64,000 bases of DNA, taken from assembly GCF_013744875.1 (NCBI RefSeq), contig NZ_CP059399.1, forward strand, positions 1,860,001-1,924,000, in the 5' to 3' direction. Below the pieces are notes generated by a model, which worked only from the letters and a program-made list of their open reading frames with translations, did not search any database and was not told the DNA's origin. Each line of letters starts with the position of its first letter. Within the stretch, counting starts at the first letter, position 1. The translations under genes were made by a program, and so were the position numbers. Source of the stretch: Nocardia huaxiensis (lineage in GTDB: Bacteria > Actinomycetota > Actinomycetes > Mycobacteriales > Mycobacteriaceae). Shown one piece after another: positions 34,623-43,351 of the stretch.

Positions 34623-34988
34623 TCAGTCGGACGTCGGTGTCGCCAGCGGCCAGCCGCCGGCTGCGAGCCGAGAGGCCACCCGAGCGATATCGTCCTCGCC
34701 GGGCTGCTCCTTGGCAACTCGGGCAATGGCCGCTTCGATGTCGGCGCGCGCGATGTCGTCGGCCGCCACGCGGTCGCGCACCAGATGCTCGACCACCAGC
34801 TGCACCTCGTAATCGGTGAGCCGCCGATGCAGCACCGCCAGCAGCGCCACATAGTCCGACTGCGGAATACCCTGCGGATATCCGGCTTTCAGCCAGTCCA
34901 GCACCTTCTGCAGGACAGCGCTCCACGACTGCGGCGGCCGGATCGCATCGGGGCGACCGGCGGGGTTCGGCGATTCCTCTGAGCTCAA
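34623..34988 (-). CDS. DUF3349 domain protein
   Basis: The TTG at 34988 with GAAAGG seven bases upstream gives a 121-residue protein. The core (about residues 20-105) is helical: VLQKVLDWLKAGYPQGIPQSDYVALLAVLHRRLTDYEV, LVVEHLVRDR, ADDIARADIEAAI, then a second EDDIARVASRLA unit. This is the DUF3349 pattern of mycobacterial Rv0543c, a helical bundle of unknown function that always lies near menE and pit. It could be an RNA- or protein-binding helper; nothing more can be said. Confidence 0.83.
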   Translation of the reverse strand: MSSEESPNPAGRPDAIRPPQSWSAVLQKVLDWLKAGYPQGIPQSDYVALLAVLHRRLTDYEVQLVVEHLVRDRVAADDIARADIEAAIARVAKEQPGEDDIARVASRLAAGGWPLATPTSD

Positions 34989-35013
34989 TCTCGTGCCTTT
35001 CGGTACGGCGGCG

Positions 35014-35283
35014 TCACGCGCCGAGCAAATGTATGCCGAGCCGGGAGGCGAGGAAGCCACGTGCGATGAAGAGCACACCGACCACCACCGCGATCATGAC
35101 TACCCCGAAACAGGTGGCGGACACCATGATCGACATCGTGCGCGCGGAACCCGTGGCCCCGTCGTCGATCCGGGCGCGATGCCGGATGCCGAGCGCGAAG
35201 ATCGTGGGCAGCCCGGCCCCGAACAGCAGGGCGGCCAAGGTGACCTGCCAGAGGTCTTCCAGATTGGACAGGAACGTCTGCAT
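35014..35283 (-). CDS. Small conserved membrane protein
   Basis: The 89-residue protein has two membrane helices (about residues 12-32 and 52-76): LWQVTLAALLFGAGLPTIFALG, then MSIMVSATCFGVVMIAVVVGVLFIA. It lies 10 bases after the pit gene on the same strand. Mycobacteria have a protein of the same size in the same place (from memory Rv0544c), so it may be an accessory subunit of the Pit phosphate transporter. That link is inferred from position only. Confidence 0.8.
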   Translation of the reverse strand: MQTFLSNLEDLWQVTLAALLFGAGLPTIFALGIRHRARIDDGATGSARTMSIMVSATCFGVVMIAVVVGVLFIARGFLASRLGIHLLGA

Positions 35284-35293
35284 GGTTGGCTCC

Positions 35294-36559
35294 CTAGCCG
35301 ATTCCGTTGCTGACGGGCTTGCCGTCCTTGCGGGACGCCTTCGCCGGTGTGGCGGCGGTCTTCGCGGCCTGGTCGCCGGCCGCGTCCGCCGTGTTCGCCC
35401 CGGTCGCACCCGCGGCATCCGGCGCCTGCCAGTCGTCGTTCACATTGTGCGAGTTCACCGCATTGCGCTTGGAGCGCAACCAGATCAGCGTGGCCATGGC
35501 GATCAGCAGCGCGAACACCACCAGCACCCCGGCCGTCCCGCCGATGGCGTGCAGGATCGCCCAGCAGATGGCACCCACCACACCCGCCATGGGCAGGGTC
35601 AGGATCCAGGCCACCACCATGCGCCCCAGCACCGCCCAGCGCACCTCCGCGCCCGGCCGTCCCAGCCCCGAGCCGAGGATCGAGCCCGTCACGGTCTGTG
35701 TGGTGGACAGCGGCAGCCCGAAGTGCGCCGAGGTGAGAATGATCGCCGCCGAGGTGGATTCGGCCGCGAACCCCTGCGGCGGCGCGATGTCCACCAGCCC
35801 CTTGCCCAGCGTGCGAATGATGCGCCAGCCGCCCAGGCAGGTGCCCGCCGCGATGGCGACCGCGCACGACACGATCACCCACAGCGGCAGCGGATCGCTG
35901 GCCTTGGCGGATCCGTGCGCGATCAAGGCCAGGAAGATGATGCCCATGGTCTTCTGCGCGTCATTGGTGCCGTGCGCGAGCGAGACCAGCGAGGCGGAAC
36001 CGATCTGCCCCCAGCGGAATCCGCCCTCCACGGTCCTCTCGTTGCTGCCGCGCGTGATCCGGTAGACCAGCCACGACCCGATGGCCGCCACCAGCGCGGC
36101 CACCACGGGCGCCAGCAGCGCCGGAATGATGATCTTGGCGAGCACACCCTTGTGGCCCGAGGTCCAGATGACCCCGCTCCAGCCGAGCGCCGCGATGGTC
36201 GCACCGATCAGACCGCCGAACAGCGCGTGCGAGGAACTCGACGGCAGGCCCAGCAGCCAGGTGAACAGATTCCACAGAATGCCGCCGACCAGACCCGCGA
36301 ACACGATGTCGAGCAGTGCCTTACCGCTGACTTCGGAGAGGTCGACGATGCCCTCGGCGACCGTCGCGGCGACGGCGACGCTGAGGAAGGCGCCGATCAG
36401 ATTCAGAGCTCCGGAAAGGAGTACGGCTGTACGCGGGCGGAGCGCACCGGTTGCGATCGAGGTGGCCATCGCGTTCGCGGTGTCGTGGAATCCGTTGGTG
36501 AAATCGAACGCCAGGGCCGTGAGAACAACGATCAGCAGAACAAGCAGTTCGGCAGACAC
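35294..36559 (-). CDS. pitA: Low-affinity inorganic phosphate transporter (Pit family)
   Basis: The 421-residue protein has about ten helices and the two PHO4 repeats: DFTNGFHDTANAMAT near the N-terminus and SLAHGTNDAQKTMGI in the middle, with LLGLPSSSSHALFGGLIG. It is a proton-coupled symporter for metal phosphate. The C-terminal 60 residues are Ala/Asp/Thr-rich and cytoplasmic. A GTTAACG-N4-GTTAATG site, resembling the 11-base direct repeats bound by phosphate response regulators, lies 22 bases upstream of the ATG. Neighbours on the same strand are the small membrane protein, DUF3349 and menE. Confidence 0.94.
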   Translation of the reverse strand: MSAELLVLLIVVLTALAFDFTNGFHDTANAMATSIATGALRPRTAVLLSGALNLIGAFLSVAVAATVAEGIVDLSEVSGKALLDIVFAGLVGGILWNLFTWLLGLPSSSSHALFGGLIGATIAALGWSGVIWTSGHKGVLAKIIIPALLAPVVAALVAAIGSWLVYRITRGSNERTVEGGFRWGQIGSASLVSLAHGTNDAQKTMGIIFLALIAHGSAKASDPLPLWVIVSCAVAIAAGTCLGGWRIIRTLGKGLVDIAPPQGFAAESTSAAIILTSAHFGLPLSTTQTVTGSILGSGLGRPGAEVRWAVLGRMVVAWILTLPMAGVVGAICWAILHAIGGTAGVLVVFALLIAMATLIWLRSKRNAVNSHNVNDDWQAPDAAGATGANTADAAGDQAAKTAATPAKASRKDGKPVSNGIG

Positions 36560-36580
36560 GCGTCCAGTCTGCGCTACGCC

Positions 36581-36598
36581 ATTAACGATTCGTTAACC
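36581..36598 (-). promoter_or_regulatory. Pho-box-like direct repeat upstream of pit
   Basis: On the minus strand GTTAACG and GTTAATG are repeated with an 11-base period. This is also a palindrome, TTAACG-ATT-CGTTAA. The spacing matches the PHO box of Streptomyces (GTTCACC-type repeats, established knowledge), although the last bases differ. Confidence 0.45.
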
Positions 36599-36632
36599 GG
36601 TGCCCCCGCGCGTCGTCACACTCCCGTGCGTG

Positions 36633-37022
36633 CTAAAGGGTCCGCGTGTCCCGTCGGAGGGGGTGATCTGCGGGGACCTGGACCAGCACGATCGGCGTGC
36701 CGTCCGGATCGTGCACCCAGAGTTCGATCAAGCCCCATGGTTCCTGCTTGGGGCCGCGCACGATTCGTACGCCTTTGAGCGCGAGCTCCGCGGCGGCGTT
36801 CTCGCAATCGCGCACCTGCAACCAGATCGCCCCCGCGAACCCGGCCGGATCGTCGTCCTTGCGACCGTGGCCGGCCACCTCCAGCAGGGACTGCCCCGCG
36901 AAGAAGACGGTCCCGCCCGGATACTCCCGGGCGATGGCCAACCCCAGAGCATCCCGGTAGAACGCCAGCGTCCGCTCGTAGTCGACCGGACGCAGGATCA
37001 CTCGACTGCCCAGAATCTCCAT
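36633..37022 (-). CDS. VOC family (glyoxalase-like) protein
   Basis: The 129-residue protein has two beta-alpha-beta-beta-beta units of the vicinal-oxygen-chelate fold: VILRPVDYERTLAFYRDALGL and then GAIWLQVRDCENAAAELALKGV, ending ELWVHDPDGTPIVLVQVP. The possible metal ligands are Glu in LLEVAGHG and Glu in LIELWVHDP. Reaction unknown. Mycobacteria keep a homolog in the same place (Rv0546c, from memory). It lies 17 bases after the menB stop on the same strand and may be cotranscribed. Confidence 0.88.
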   Translation of the reverse strand: MEILGSRVILRPVDYERTLAFYRDALGLAIAREYPGGTVFFAGQSLLEVAGHGRKDDDPAGFAGAIWLQVRDCENAAAELALKGVRIVRGPKQEPWGLIELWVHDPDGTPIVLVQVPADHPLRRDTRTL

Positions 37023-37039
37023 ACCGAGACCATGCCACC

Positions 37040-37945
37040 TCAGAAGTAGTACGGGTACGGCTTCCAGTCGGGCTCGCGCTTTTCCAGGAAGGCGTCGCGG
37101 CCCTCGACGGCCTCGTCGGTCATGTAGGCGAGGCGGGTCGCCTCACCGGCGAACAGCTGCTGACCGACCAGACCATCGTCCTGAAGGTTGAAGGCGTACT
37201 TCAGCATCCGGATGGCCTGCGGCGATTTGCCCAGAATGTCCTTGGTCCATTCCAGCGCCACGTCCTCGAGTTCGGCGTGGTCGACGACCGCGTTCACCGC
37301 GCCCATGGCGTGCATCTCCTCGGCGGTGTACGGCCGCCCGAGGAAGAAGATCTCGCGAGCGAACTTCTGCCCCACCATCTTCGCCAGATACGCGCTGCCG
37401 TACCCGCCGTCGAAGCTGCCCACATCGGCGTCGGTCTGCTTGAACCGCGCGTGCTCGCGCGAGGCGAGAGTGAGATCACAGGTGACGTGCAGGCTGTGGC
37501 CACCACCGGCGGCCCACCCGTTCACCAGCGCGATGACGACCTTGGGCATGAAGCGGATCAACCGCTGCACCTCGAGAATGTGCAGCCGCCCGGCGCGGGC
37601 CTGATCCACGGTGTCGGCGGTCTCGCCGCTGGCGTACTGATAGCCGCTGCGCCCGCGAATGCGCTGGTCGCCGCCGGAGCAGAAGGCCCAGCCGCCGTCC
37701 TTGGGGCTCGGGCCGTTGCCGGTGAGCAGCACCGCGCCCACATCGGAGGTCATGCGCGCGTGATCGAGTGCGCGGTACAGCTCGTCGACGGTGTGCGGGC
37801 GGAAAGCGTTGCGCACCTCCGGCCGATCGAAGGCGATCCGGACGGTCCCCTGATCGATGTGCCGGTGATATGTGATGTCTGTGAGGTTCTCGAACCCGGG
37901 GACGGGTCGCCAGAGCGCTGCATTGAAGGTCACGGGCTTGAACAT
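37040..37945 (-). CDS. menB: 1,4-Dihydroxy-2-naphthoyl-CoA synthase
   Basis: MenB closes the second ring of the naphthoquinone from o-succinylbenzoyl-CoA. The 301-residue crotonase-fold protein has AFDRPEVRNAFRPHTVDEL, the oxyanion loop GWAFCSGGDQRIRG, VNGWAAGGGHSLHVTCDLTLASREHARFKQTDADVGSFDGGYGS and the C-terminal PDWKPYPYYF expected of MenB hexamers. The chosen ATG at 37945 gives the usual length. It is divergent from the gene at 38252 across a 306-base gap. Confidence 0.97.
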   Translation of the reverse strand: MFKPVTFNAALWRPVPGFENLTDITYHRHIDQGTVRIAFDRPEVRNAFRPHTVDELYRALDHARMTSDVGAVLLTGNGPSPKDGGWAFCSGGDQRIRGRSGYQYASGETADTVDQARAGRLHILEVQRLIRFMPKVVIALVNGWAAGGGHSLHVTCDLTLASREHARFKQTDADVGSFDGGYGSAYLAKMVGQKFAREIFFLGRPYTAEEMHAMGAVNAVVDHAELEDVALEWTKDILGKSPQAIRMLKYAFNLQDDGLVGQQLFAGEATRLAYMTDEAVEGRDAFLEKREPDWKPYPYYF

Positions 37946-38251
37946 AGTGCTAGGGCGCACCTCACAGTGACTCCGACTTGGCCGTATTTGTCTTCGGCAC
38001 GCTCGAACGCGTTCGCGGGATCGCACCTGTCGCCGTGGCTCGAAGATTGCCAAACTGGGCAGTCTTATTTTTCTGATACTGCCGGTCAGTGAACATCGCG
38101 AATCTGAAACGCTGCCAACCGATTGCGGAGGCTTTACAGTGCAGTTGCTGCGTGTGCGGCAACAGCCACGACGGCACCGTGTGCGCGGGGACACAGGTGC
38201 GTATAGTTGCGTGCGCTCGTTCATCGAAAAACTATCCGGAGGAACCTGAAA
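37946..38251. promoter_or_regulatory. Divergent promoter region menB / 38252 gene
   Basis: This 306-base gap holds no gene. A TATAGT hexamer at 38202-38207 lies 45 bases before the rightward GTG and is a likely -10 element; no good -35 is in register. TTGCTGCGTGTGCGGCAA around 38140-38160 is a short inverted repeat. A ribosome site GGAGGAAC is at 38238-38245. Confidence 0.45.
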
Positions 38252-38695
38252 GTGGTTGCAGCACTGTCTGAATCCCTGCTCGATGACACCAAGCGTGCGG
38301 CCTTCCTGGCCGACGCCCAGGAGGTTCTGGACGCGGAGGTGTCGGGCAAGGGCGGCGCGTCGGGCCTCGCCGTGAAGGGTGGCTACGCCGCGATCAAGAA
38401 GGTCAGCCCCACCATCGTCGGTGACGCGCTGGCGTCCTTCGCCCCCAAGCTGGTCGGTCAGCTCGAGCCGTACTGGGCCGAATACCAGGCCAACCCGGCC
38501 GGCTCCTTCGCCGACCTGCTGGTCTCCAAGCAGGACGAGGTCGCCGAGGCCCTGCTCGCCGTCACCGACGCGCGCGCCGAGGCCTCCTCCCGCCCCGCCC
38601 TCACCAAGGTGTACAACTCGCTGCGCGGTTCGGCGAAGAAGCATGTCGCCGAGGCTCTTCCGCGCGTGGGTGACCTGGTTCAGCGCCACGCGTGA
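38252..38695 (+). CDS. Hypothetical helical protein (DUF6918-like)
   Basis: The GTG at 38252 with GGAGGA eight bases upstream gives a 147-residue protein. It is helical and highly regular: LSESLLDDTKRAAFLADAQEVLDAEV, then GKGGASGLAVKGGYAAIKKVSPTIVGDALASFAPKLVGQLEPYW, YQANPAGSFADLL, then SSRPALTKVYNSLRGSAKKHV and a last helix. Similar actinobacterial proteins are annotated DUF6918, by recall. No motif suggests catalysis. It has a strong terminator directly after it and so is probably monocistronic. Confidence 0.72.
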   Translation: MVAALSESLLDDTKRAAFLADAQEVLDAEVSGKGGASGLAVKGGYAAIKKVSPTIVGDALASFAPKLVGQLEPYWAEYQANPAGSFADLLVSKQDEVAEALLAVTDARAEASSRPALTKVYNSLRGSAKKHVAEALPRVGDLVQRHA

Positions 38696-38739
38696 GTTTC
38701 CGGGGCGGCGCGAAAGCGCTTGCCGCCCCGAGAAACAGC

Positions 38740-38782
38740 AAAAGCCGGGTTCGCGTTCCTGCGGGACGCGAACCCGGCTTTT
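38740..38782. terminator. Strong bidirectional Rho-independent terminator
   Basis: A perfect 17-bp stem, AAAAGCCGGGTTCGCGT and its complement, flanks a 9-base loop (38757-38765). T runs stand at both ends (A run on the left, CTTTTGTTTTT on the right), so it can stop transcription from both convergent neighbours. Confidence 0.93.
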
Positions 38783-38791
38783 GTTTTTCGC

Positions 38792-39619
38792 TTATCCGGC
38801 GGCCTTGCCGATGCGCCAGTAACCGGTGAAAGTGATGTCCGCCTTGGGGATTTGGCGATCGTGGACCAGATGCCGGCGCACGCCCGCGACCAGGGCCTGC
38901 TCGCCGGCGAGGAAGGCGTAGACGCCGGTGGCCGGAAGGTCGGCGCGGCGCGCGGCATCGGCTGCGAGGGCGCCGATTTCGCCGTGCGCGTCGGTGCGGA
39001 CCAGCCAATTCACCTGGACCCCAGCGGGTTCGCCCAGATCCTGTTTGTCTTCTTCGTTCGGAATCTCGAGGTAGGCCGCGCCCTTCAGATCCCGCGGGGC
39101 CGAGCGCAGCGCACCCGCGATGGCGGGCAGCGCGCTCTCGTCGCCGACCAGCAGGGTGAAATCCGCGTGCTCGGGGAGCTGGTACATGATGCCCTCGTCC
39201 AGCAGGCCGATCTTGCTGCCCGGGGTGGCATTGTTGGCCCACGTCGAGGCCGGGCTGTCGTCACCGTGCGAGACGAAGTCGATGTCGATCTCCGCGGTGC
39301 TGCCGAACTCCCCGAAACCGGCAGCACGGTAATCGCGCACGGTGTAGTTGCGCACCAGCGGCCGGTGCTCCTTGCCCATCATGAGGTACTGCGCGTACCA
39401 GCCCAGGCTGCTCGCCGAGGTCGGCAGCTTCAGGCCGCCGTCCTTGCCCGGCATGAACAACCGGAACCACTGGTCGAATCCCATTGCGGTGAACGACCCC
39501 AGCCCGTCGCCACCGATGGTGACGCGGACGAAGTTCGGGCTGATCCGCTTGCTGGCCAGAACTTCCGCGGTGAGGATCTCCCGGTGTTCGGGCTTGAGGT
39601 ACTTGGTGCGCTTCGCCAT
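38792..39619 (-). CDS. Siderophore-interacting protein (ferric-siderophore reductase)
   Basis: The 275-residue protein has a FAD-binding barrel with VRNYTVRDYR (about residues 90-99; the RxYT motif) and a C-terminal NAD(P)H-binding domain with LLVGDESALPAIAGAL and FLAGEQALVAGVRRHL. This is the SIP/ViuB family, which releases iron from imported siderophores in the cytoplasm. An iron-box-like sequence directly before the start predicts IdeR/DtxR repression when iron is sufficient. It interrupts the men genes, standing between menB and menD where mycobacteria carry menC and bpoC. Confidence 0.92.
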   Translation of the reverse strand: MAKRTKYLKPEHREILTAEVLASKRISPNFVRVTIGGDGLGSFTAMGFDQWFRLFMPGKDGGLKLPTSASSLGWYAQYLMMGKEHRPLVRNYTVRDYRAAGFGEFGSTAEIDIDFVSHGDDSPASTWANNATPGSKIGLLDEGIMYQLPEHADFTLLVGDESALPAIAGALRSAPRDLKGAAYLEIPNEEDKQDLGEPAGVQVNWLVRTDAHGEIGALAADAARRADLPATGVYAFLAGEQALVAGVRRHLVHDRQIPKADITFTGYWRIGKAAG

Positions 39620-39623
39620 GGGC

Positions 39624-39647
39624 TTAGGTTAGCAAAGCCTAACCTGC
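39624..39647 (-). promoter_or_regulatory. Iron box (IdeR/DtxR operator candidate)
   Basis: TTAGGTTAG and CTAACCTGC flank CAAAGC; read as a 19-mer, TTAGCAAAGCCTAACCTGC matches 13 of 19 positions of the IdeR consensus TTAGGTTAGGCTAACCTAA. It begins 4 bases before the start codon of the siderophore-interacting protein. Confidence 0.7.
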
Positions 39648-39742
39648 GGGAATAGGGCCGCGTGCTGCGAGGAGCGGGTCCGCCGAGCGGGTGTGAGCGG
39701 GCTGACGCAGCGCGATGATCGACTGTCTGAGAGGCTGGTGGT

Positions 39743-41377
39743 GTGAACCCTTCGACAGCACAGGCGCAAGTCGTCGTGGATGAACTCGCGCGCGGGGGTG
39801 TGCGGGACGTCGTCCTGTGCCCCGGATCCCGAAACGCTCCGCTGGCCTTCGCATTACAGGCCGCGGACGCCGCCGGGCGCATCCGCCTGCACATGCGCAT
39901 CGACGAGCGCGGCGCCGGGTTCCTCGCCATCGGGCTCGCCGCGGCCTCCGGCCGGCCGGTCCCGGTGGTCATGACCTCGGGCACGGCTGTCGCCAATCTC
40001 GGGCCCGCCGTCCTCGAAGCCAACTACGCGCGGCTGCCGCTCATCGTGCTCAGCGCCAACCGGCCCTACGAGATGCTCGGCACCGGCGCCAACCAGACCG
40101 TCGAACAGTTCGGGCTGTTCGGGTCACAGGTGCGCGCGGCCATCAGCCTCGGCCTCGCCGAGGACGAACCGGGCGATCACCTCTACAGCAAGCAGAACAG
40201 CGTGTGGCGCTCCGCGGTCTGCCGCGTGCTCGCCGCCGCCCGCGGCACCCGCTCCGGCAATGCCGGGCCCGTGCACTTCGACATCCCGCTGCGCGAACCG
40301 CTCGTCCCGGACGCCACCGCCGGGGATCTGCTGCCGCCCGGCCGCGCCGACGACCGGCCTTGGACCGCAACGCAATACGCGACCCTCGACGTGCCGCTCG
40401 ACATCGATCTCACCCCCGACACCGTGGTCATCTCCGGCCACGGCGCGGGGCACCGGCCCGAACTCGCGGCCCTGCCGACCGTCGCCGAACCCACCGCGCC
40501 CATGCACGGGCCGCCGCTGCATCCCCTCGCGCTGCCGCTGCTGAAACCCAAGCAGGCCATCATCACCGGACGGCCCACCCTGCACCGGCAGGTGTCGAAG
40601 GTGCTCGCCGATCCCGAGGTCACCGTGTACGCACTGACCACCGGCCCGCGCTGGCCCGACGTCTCCGGCAATGTGGTCGGAACCGGTACGCGCGCGGTCA
40701 CATACGGCGCACCGCGGCCGGAATGGCTGGAGCTGTGCCGGGATCTGAACGAGAAGGCCACCCGCGTGGTCCGCACCGAACTGTCCGGGCATCCGAAAAC
40801 CACCGGCCTGCATGTGGCGACCGTGGTCATGGACGCGCTGCGGGAAGGTGATCAGCTGCTGCTGGGCGCGTCCAATCCGGTGCGGGACGCCGCGCTCATC
40901 TCGCATCCGAAACCCGGTGTGCGCGTGCTGTCCAATCGTGGCGTGGCCGGAATCGACGGCACCGTGTCGGCGGCCGTCGGTGCGGCACTGACACATTCGG
41001 GCCGCACCATCTCGCTCATGGGCGACCTCACCTTCCTGCACGATGCCTGTGGCCTGCTCATCGGCCCCGGCGAACCGCGGCCGGAGGACCTCACCATCGT
41101 GGTCGCCAATGACGACGGCGGCGGCATCTTCGAACTCCTCGAGCAGGGTGATCCGCAGTACGCGGGCGTGTTCGAGCGCGTCTTCGGCACCCCGCACGGG
41201 ATGGATCTGGCCGCGCTGTGCGCCGCCTACCGGGTGCCGCACCGGCAGGTCGATCCGGCCGAACTCGCCACCGAACTGGCCGGGCACGCCCACGGCATTC
41301 GCGTGCTGGAGGTCGTCACCGAGCGCTCCAGCCTGCGGGAACTGCACGCGGGCGTGCGCGCCAACGTGGCGAACTAG
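39743..41377 (+). CDS. menD: SEPHCHC synthase (menaquinone biosynthesis)
   Basis: MenD joins 2-oxoglutarate and isochorismate using thiamine diphosphate, the committed menaquinone step. The 544-residue product shows the ThDP-enzyme layout: N-terminal PYR domain with [54 protein letters not shown] and [16 protein letters not shown], then a central domain and the C-terminal PP domain with GDLTFLHD and [14 protein letters not shown]. The start is the second of two overlapping GTG codons. Its stop overlaps the convergent small gene at 41374. Confidence 0.96.
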   Translation: MNPSTAQAQVVVDELARGGVRDVVLCPGSRNAPLAFALQAADAAGRIRLHMRIDERGAGFLAIGLAAASGRPVPVVMTSGTAVANLGPAVLEANYARLPLIVLSANRPYEMLGTGANQTVEQFGLFGSQVRAAISLGLAEDEPGDHLYSKQNSVWRSAVCRVLAAARGTRSGNAGPVHFDIPLREPLVPDATAGDLLPPGRADDRPWTATQYATLDVPLDIDLTPDTVVISGHGAGHRPELAALPTVAEPTAPMHGPPLHPLALPLLKPKQAIITGRPTLHRQVSKVLADPEVTVYALTTGPRWPDVSGNVVGTGTRAVTYGAPRPEWLELCRDLNEKATRVVRTELSGHPKTTGLHVATVVMDALREGDQLLLGASNPVRDAALISHPKPGVRVLSNRGVAGIDGTVSAAVGAALTHSGRTISLMGDLTFLHDACGLLIGPGEPRPEDLTIVVANDDGGGIFELLEQGDPQYAGVFERVFGTPHGMDLAALCAAYRVPHRQVDPAELATELAGHAHGIRVLEVVTERSSLRELHAGVRANVAN

Positions 41378-41601
41378 TACGCGCCGCCGGCGGCCTCGTC
41401 GTATTCGTCGTCCAGCGGGACGGGAATGGCCTGTTCGACGAGGTCGCCCTCGGCGGCCGTCCAGCCGATGTCGTCCTCGGGCACGGGCGGGATCTCGGAG
41501 TTCGCGTCGCTCGATTGCTCCGCCTCGGCGTCGGGATACGCCGGGATCTGCTGTTCGACGAGATCGGCCTCGGATACCGCGTCCATGATGCGATCGTTCA
41601 T
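41374..41601 (-). CDS. Small acidic protein with internal DLVEQxIP repeat
   Basis: The ATG at 41601 with GAGGAG upstream gives a 75-residue, very acidic protein. The sequence [13 protein letters not shown] (about residues 10-22) reappears as [13 protein letters not shown] (about 50-62), each followed by acidic residues, so it is a duplicated motif. No hydrophobic core is obvious; it is probably disordered and acts through binding. Its stop codon overlaps the end of menD on the opposite strand by 4 bases. Function unknown. Confidence 0.65.
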   Translation of the reverse strand: MNDRIMDAVSEADLVEQQIPAYPDAEAEQSSDANSEIPPVPEDDIGWTAAEGDLVEQAIPVPLDDEYDEAAGGAY

Positions 41602-41669
41602 CGTGTGCTCCTCTCCGCCGGATCGGCCTGGCCGCTGCAGTCGGGACACCTTCGAGGATGCCCTCCGAT

Positions 41670-41903
41670 CTACTCGTCGTCCAGGGGGCCCGGATCGGCG
41701 GGATGCTCGACCAGCGCCAGCACCCGGCCCGACAGGAAGCGGGCGGTGCGCACCGCCGTGCCCGTCCTGGTCACTTCACTGACCTCGACCACCCCGCGCG
41801 CGATGCGCACCTCGACCTTGCGGCCGGCGCGGGTAGCGGTCACCTCGTAATTGCGGGAACCGTCGCCGGTATCGACGACAATCTCCACTCGATCACCCTT
41901 CAT
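41670..41903 (-). CDS. Small hypothetical protein
   Basis: The ATG at 41903 has GGGGAGGAG upstream. The 77-residue product is beta-rich: GDRVEIVVDTGDGSRNYEVTATRAGRKVEVRIARGVVEVSEV, then TARFLSGRVLALVEHP and an acidic end. Its alternating hydrophobic pattern suggests a small beta-barrel. It lies 68 bases upstream of the acidic-repeat gene on the same strand, so the two may form an operon. No family recognised. Confidence 0.6.
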   Translation of the reverse strand: MKGDRVEIVVDTGDGSRNYEVTATRAGRKVEVRIARGVVEVSEVTRTGTAVRTARFLSGRVLALVEHPADPGPLDDE

Positions 41904-42069
41904 CTTCCAATTCTCCTCCCCACCAGCGATTTTCGCCGCTAACGAGTCGGTTGCGACCGGTCGGTGCACGTGCATTCCGGCGCGACGCGATGAATTCCGG
42001 TGCAGCGGGTAGTCCTCATTCGTGAGCGTGGCCGCCGCCCGGCGACCGCCCGCGCCTCTGGGAGGACCC

Positions 42070-42663
42070 ATGAACACTCCGCAATTCGATCTGGAACCCG
42101 CAGCGACGGACATGGAGGCCGTGGTCGCCGGCATCGGCGACTCGCAGATGGATGCCCCCACCCCGTGTGCCGGAACCTCCGTGCACATACTCCTCGCCCA
42201 CGTCGTGGGCCTCACCGAAGCCTTCCGGCAGGCCGCCACCAAGGAAATGCTCGGCCGCTCGCAAACTCCCGCCTCGGCGCGCCCGGAACTCCCGCACGAC
42301 TGGCGCAATCGGATACCCGCCCAGCTCAAGGCCCTGGTCGCCGCGTGGCGGGAACCCAGCGCCTGGACCGGTGACACCGAAGCCGGCGGCGTGCAGCTGC
42401 CCGCCACCCAGATGGCCGAGATCGCCCTGAACGAACTGGTCGTGCACGCCTGGGATCTGGCCCGCGCCACCGGCCAGCCCTACCTGCCCGACTCCGACGA
42501 CCTGAACATCCTGCTCGACATGCTCCGCGACACCCCCGCGGAAGGCACCCCCGGCCTGTTCGGACCGGTCATCCCCATCCCCGACAACGCCTCCACCCTG
42601 GACCGCGTGCTCGGCCTCACCGGCCGAGATCCGGCCTGGACCGCACACAAGGCGACCGCCTGA
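42070..42663 (+). CDS. TIGR03086-type metal-binding protein (DinB/mycothiol-dependent maleylpyruvate isomerase superfamily)
   Basis: The ATG at 42070 with GGAGGA directly upstream gives a 197-residue protein. It has the four-helix bundle pattern MDAPTPCAGTSVHILLAHVVGLTEAF, WREPSAWTGDTEAGGVQLPATQMAEIALNELVVHAWDLARATGQP. The histidines in VHILLAHVV and VVHAWD are the presumed metal ligands. Such proteins in mycothiol-making actinobacteria may be thiol-dependent transferases or isomerases; the substrate is unknown. Confidence 0.87.
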   Translation: MNTPQFDLEPAATDMEAVVAGIGDSQMDAPTPCAGTSVHILLAHVVGLTEAFRQAATKEMLGRSQTPASARPELPHDWRNRIPAQLKALVAAWREPSAWTGDTEAGGVQLPATQMAEIALNELVVHAWDLARATGQPYLPDSDDLNILLDMLRDTPAEGTPGLFGPVIPIPDNASTLDRVLGLTGRDPAWTAHKATA

Positions 42664-42691
42664 CCTTCCGGGCGGGGATCAGGGTTGCCGC

Positions 42692-43300
42692 TCAGGCGAA
42701 TACGCCCGCTTCGGCGGCGAGGGCCGCGGCCTCGGCGGCCGAGGCGGCGGCCGCGTCGTCTATCGGATCGCCGCTGGCGAGGAGGCGATAGTAGAGCGGG
42801 GCCGACACGGCGGAGAGCACCGCGTGCGGGTCGGTGCCGGACGGGAGTTCGCCTCGGGCAATGGCGGATTCGACGACGGGGGCCCATTCGGCCAGTCGCG
42901 TCGCGTAGAAGCCGTGCAGGGCGGTGGCGGTCGTCTCGTCGCCGGTGGCCGCCGCGATGAGGGCGCGGAACAGGGGGCCCTGGCGGGGATCGGTGAGGGT
43001 TTTGGCGACCAGGCGGGCATTGGCCAGCAGGTCAGTGCGCAGCGAGCCCGTATTGCTGTGGGGGAGTGAGCTTTCCGCCATCTCCACCAGTAGATCCGCC
43101 ACCAGTCCGGCCGGCGTGCGCCAGCGGCGGTAGACGGTGGTCTTGCCGACTTCGGCGCGGGCCGCCACTTCGGTCAGATCCAGTGCGGCATAACCGCGTT
43201 CGGCGAGGAGGTCGCCCGCGGCGCGCAGCACCGACTCGCGCACGCGGGCGGTGCGGCCACCGGGACGGATCGAGCCGGGGGCGGCTGTGTCCGAGTTCAT
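42692..43300 (-). CDS. TetR family transcriptional repressor
   Basis: The 202-residue protein has a TetR helix-turn-helix at about residues 18-64: ARVRESVLRAAGDLLAERGYAALDLTEVAARAEVGKTTVYRRW. The C-terminal ligand domain is helical and ends in an Ala-rich helix. It is divergent from the aldo/keto reductase gene, with 83 bases between starts and an inverted repeat in the gap, the classical repressor-target layout. It most likely represses itself and the reductase; the inducer is unknown. Confidence 0.9.
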   Translation of the reverse strand: MNSDTAAPGSIRPGGRTARVRESVLRAAGDLLAERGYAALDLTEVAARAEVGKTTVYRRWRTPAGLVADLLVEMAESSLPHSNTGSLRTDLLANARLVAKTLTDPRQGPLFRALIAAATGDETTATALHGFYATRLAEWAPVVESAIARGELPSGTDPHAVLSAVSAPLYYRLLASGDPIDDAAAASAAEAAALAAEAGVFA

Positions 43301-43351
43301 AACGGGCCTCCAGTTTCATTTACGGCGACATGAGTGTAGCGTCTCCGGTGT

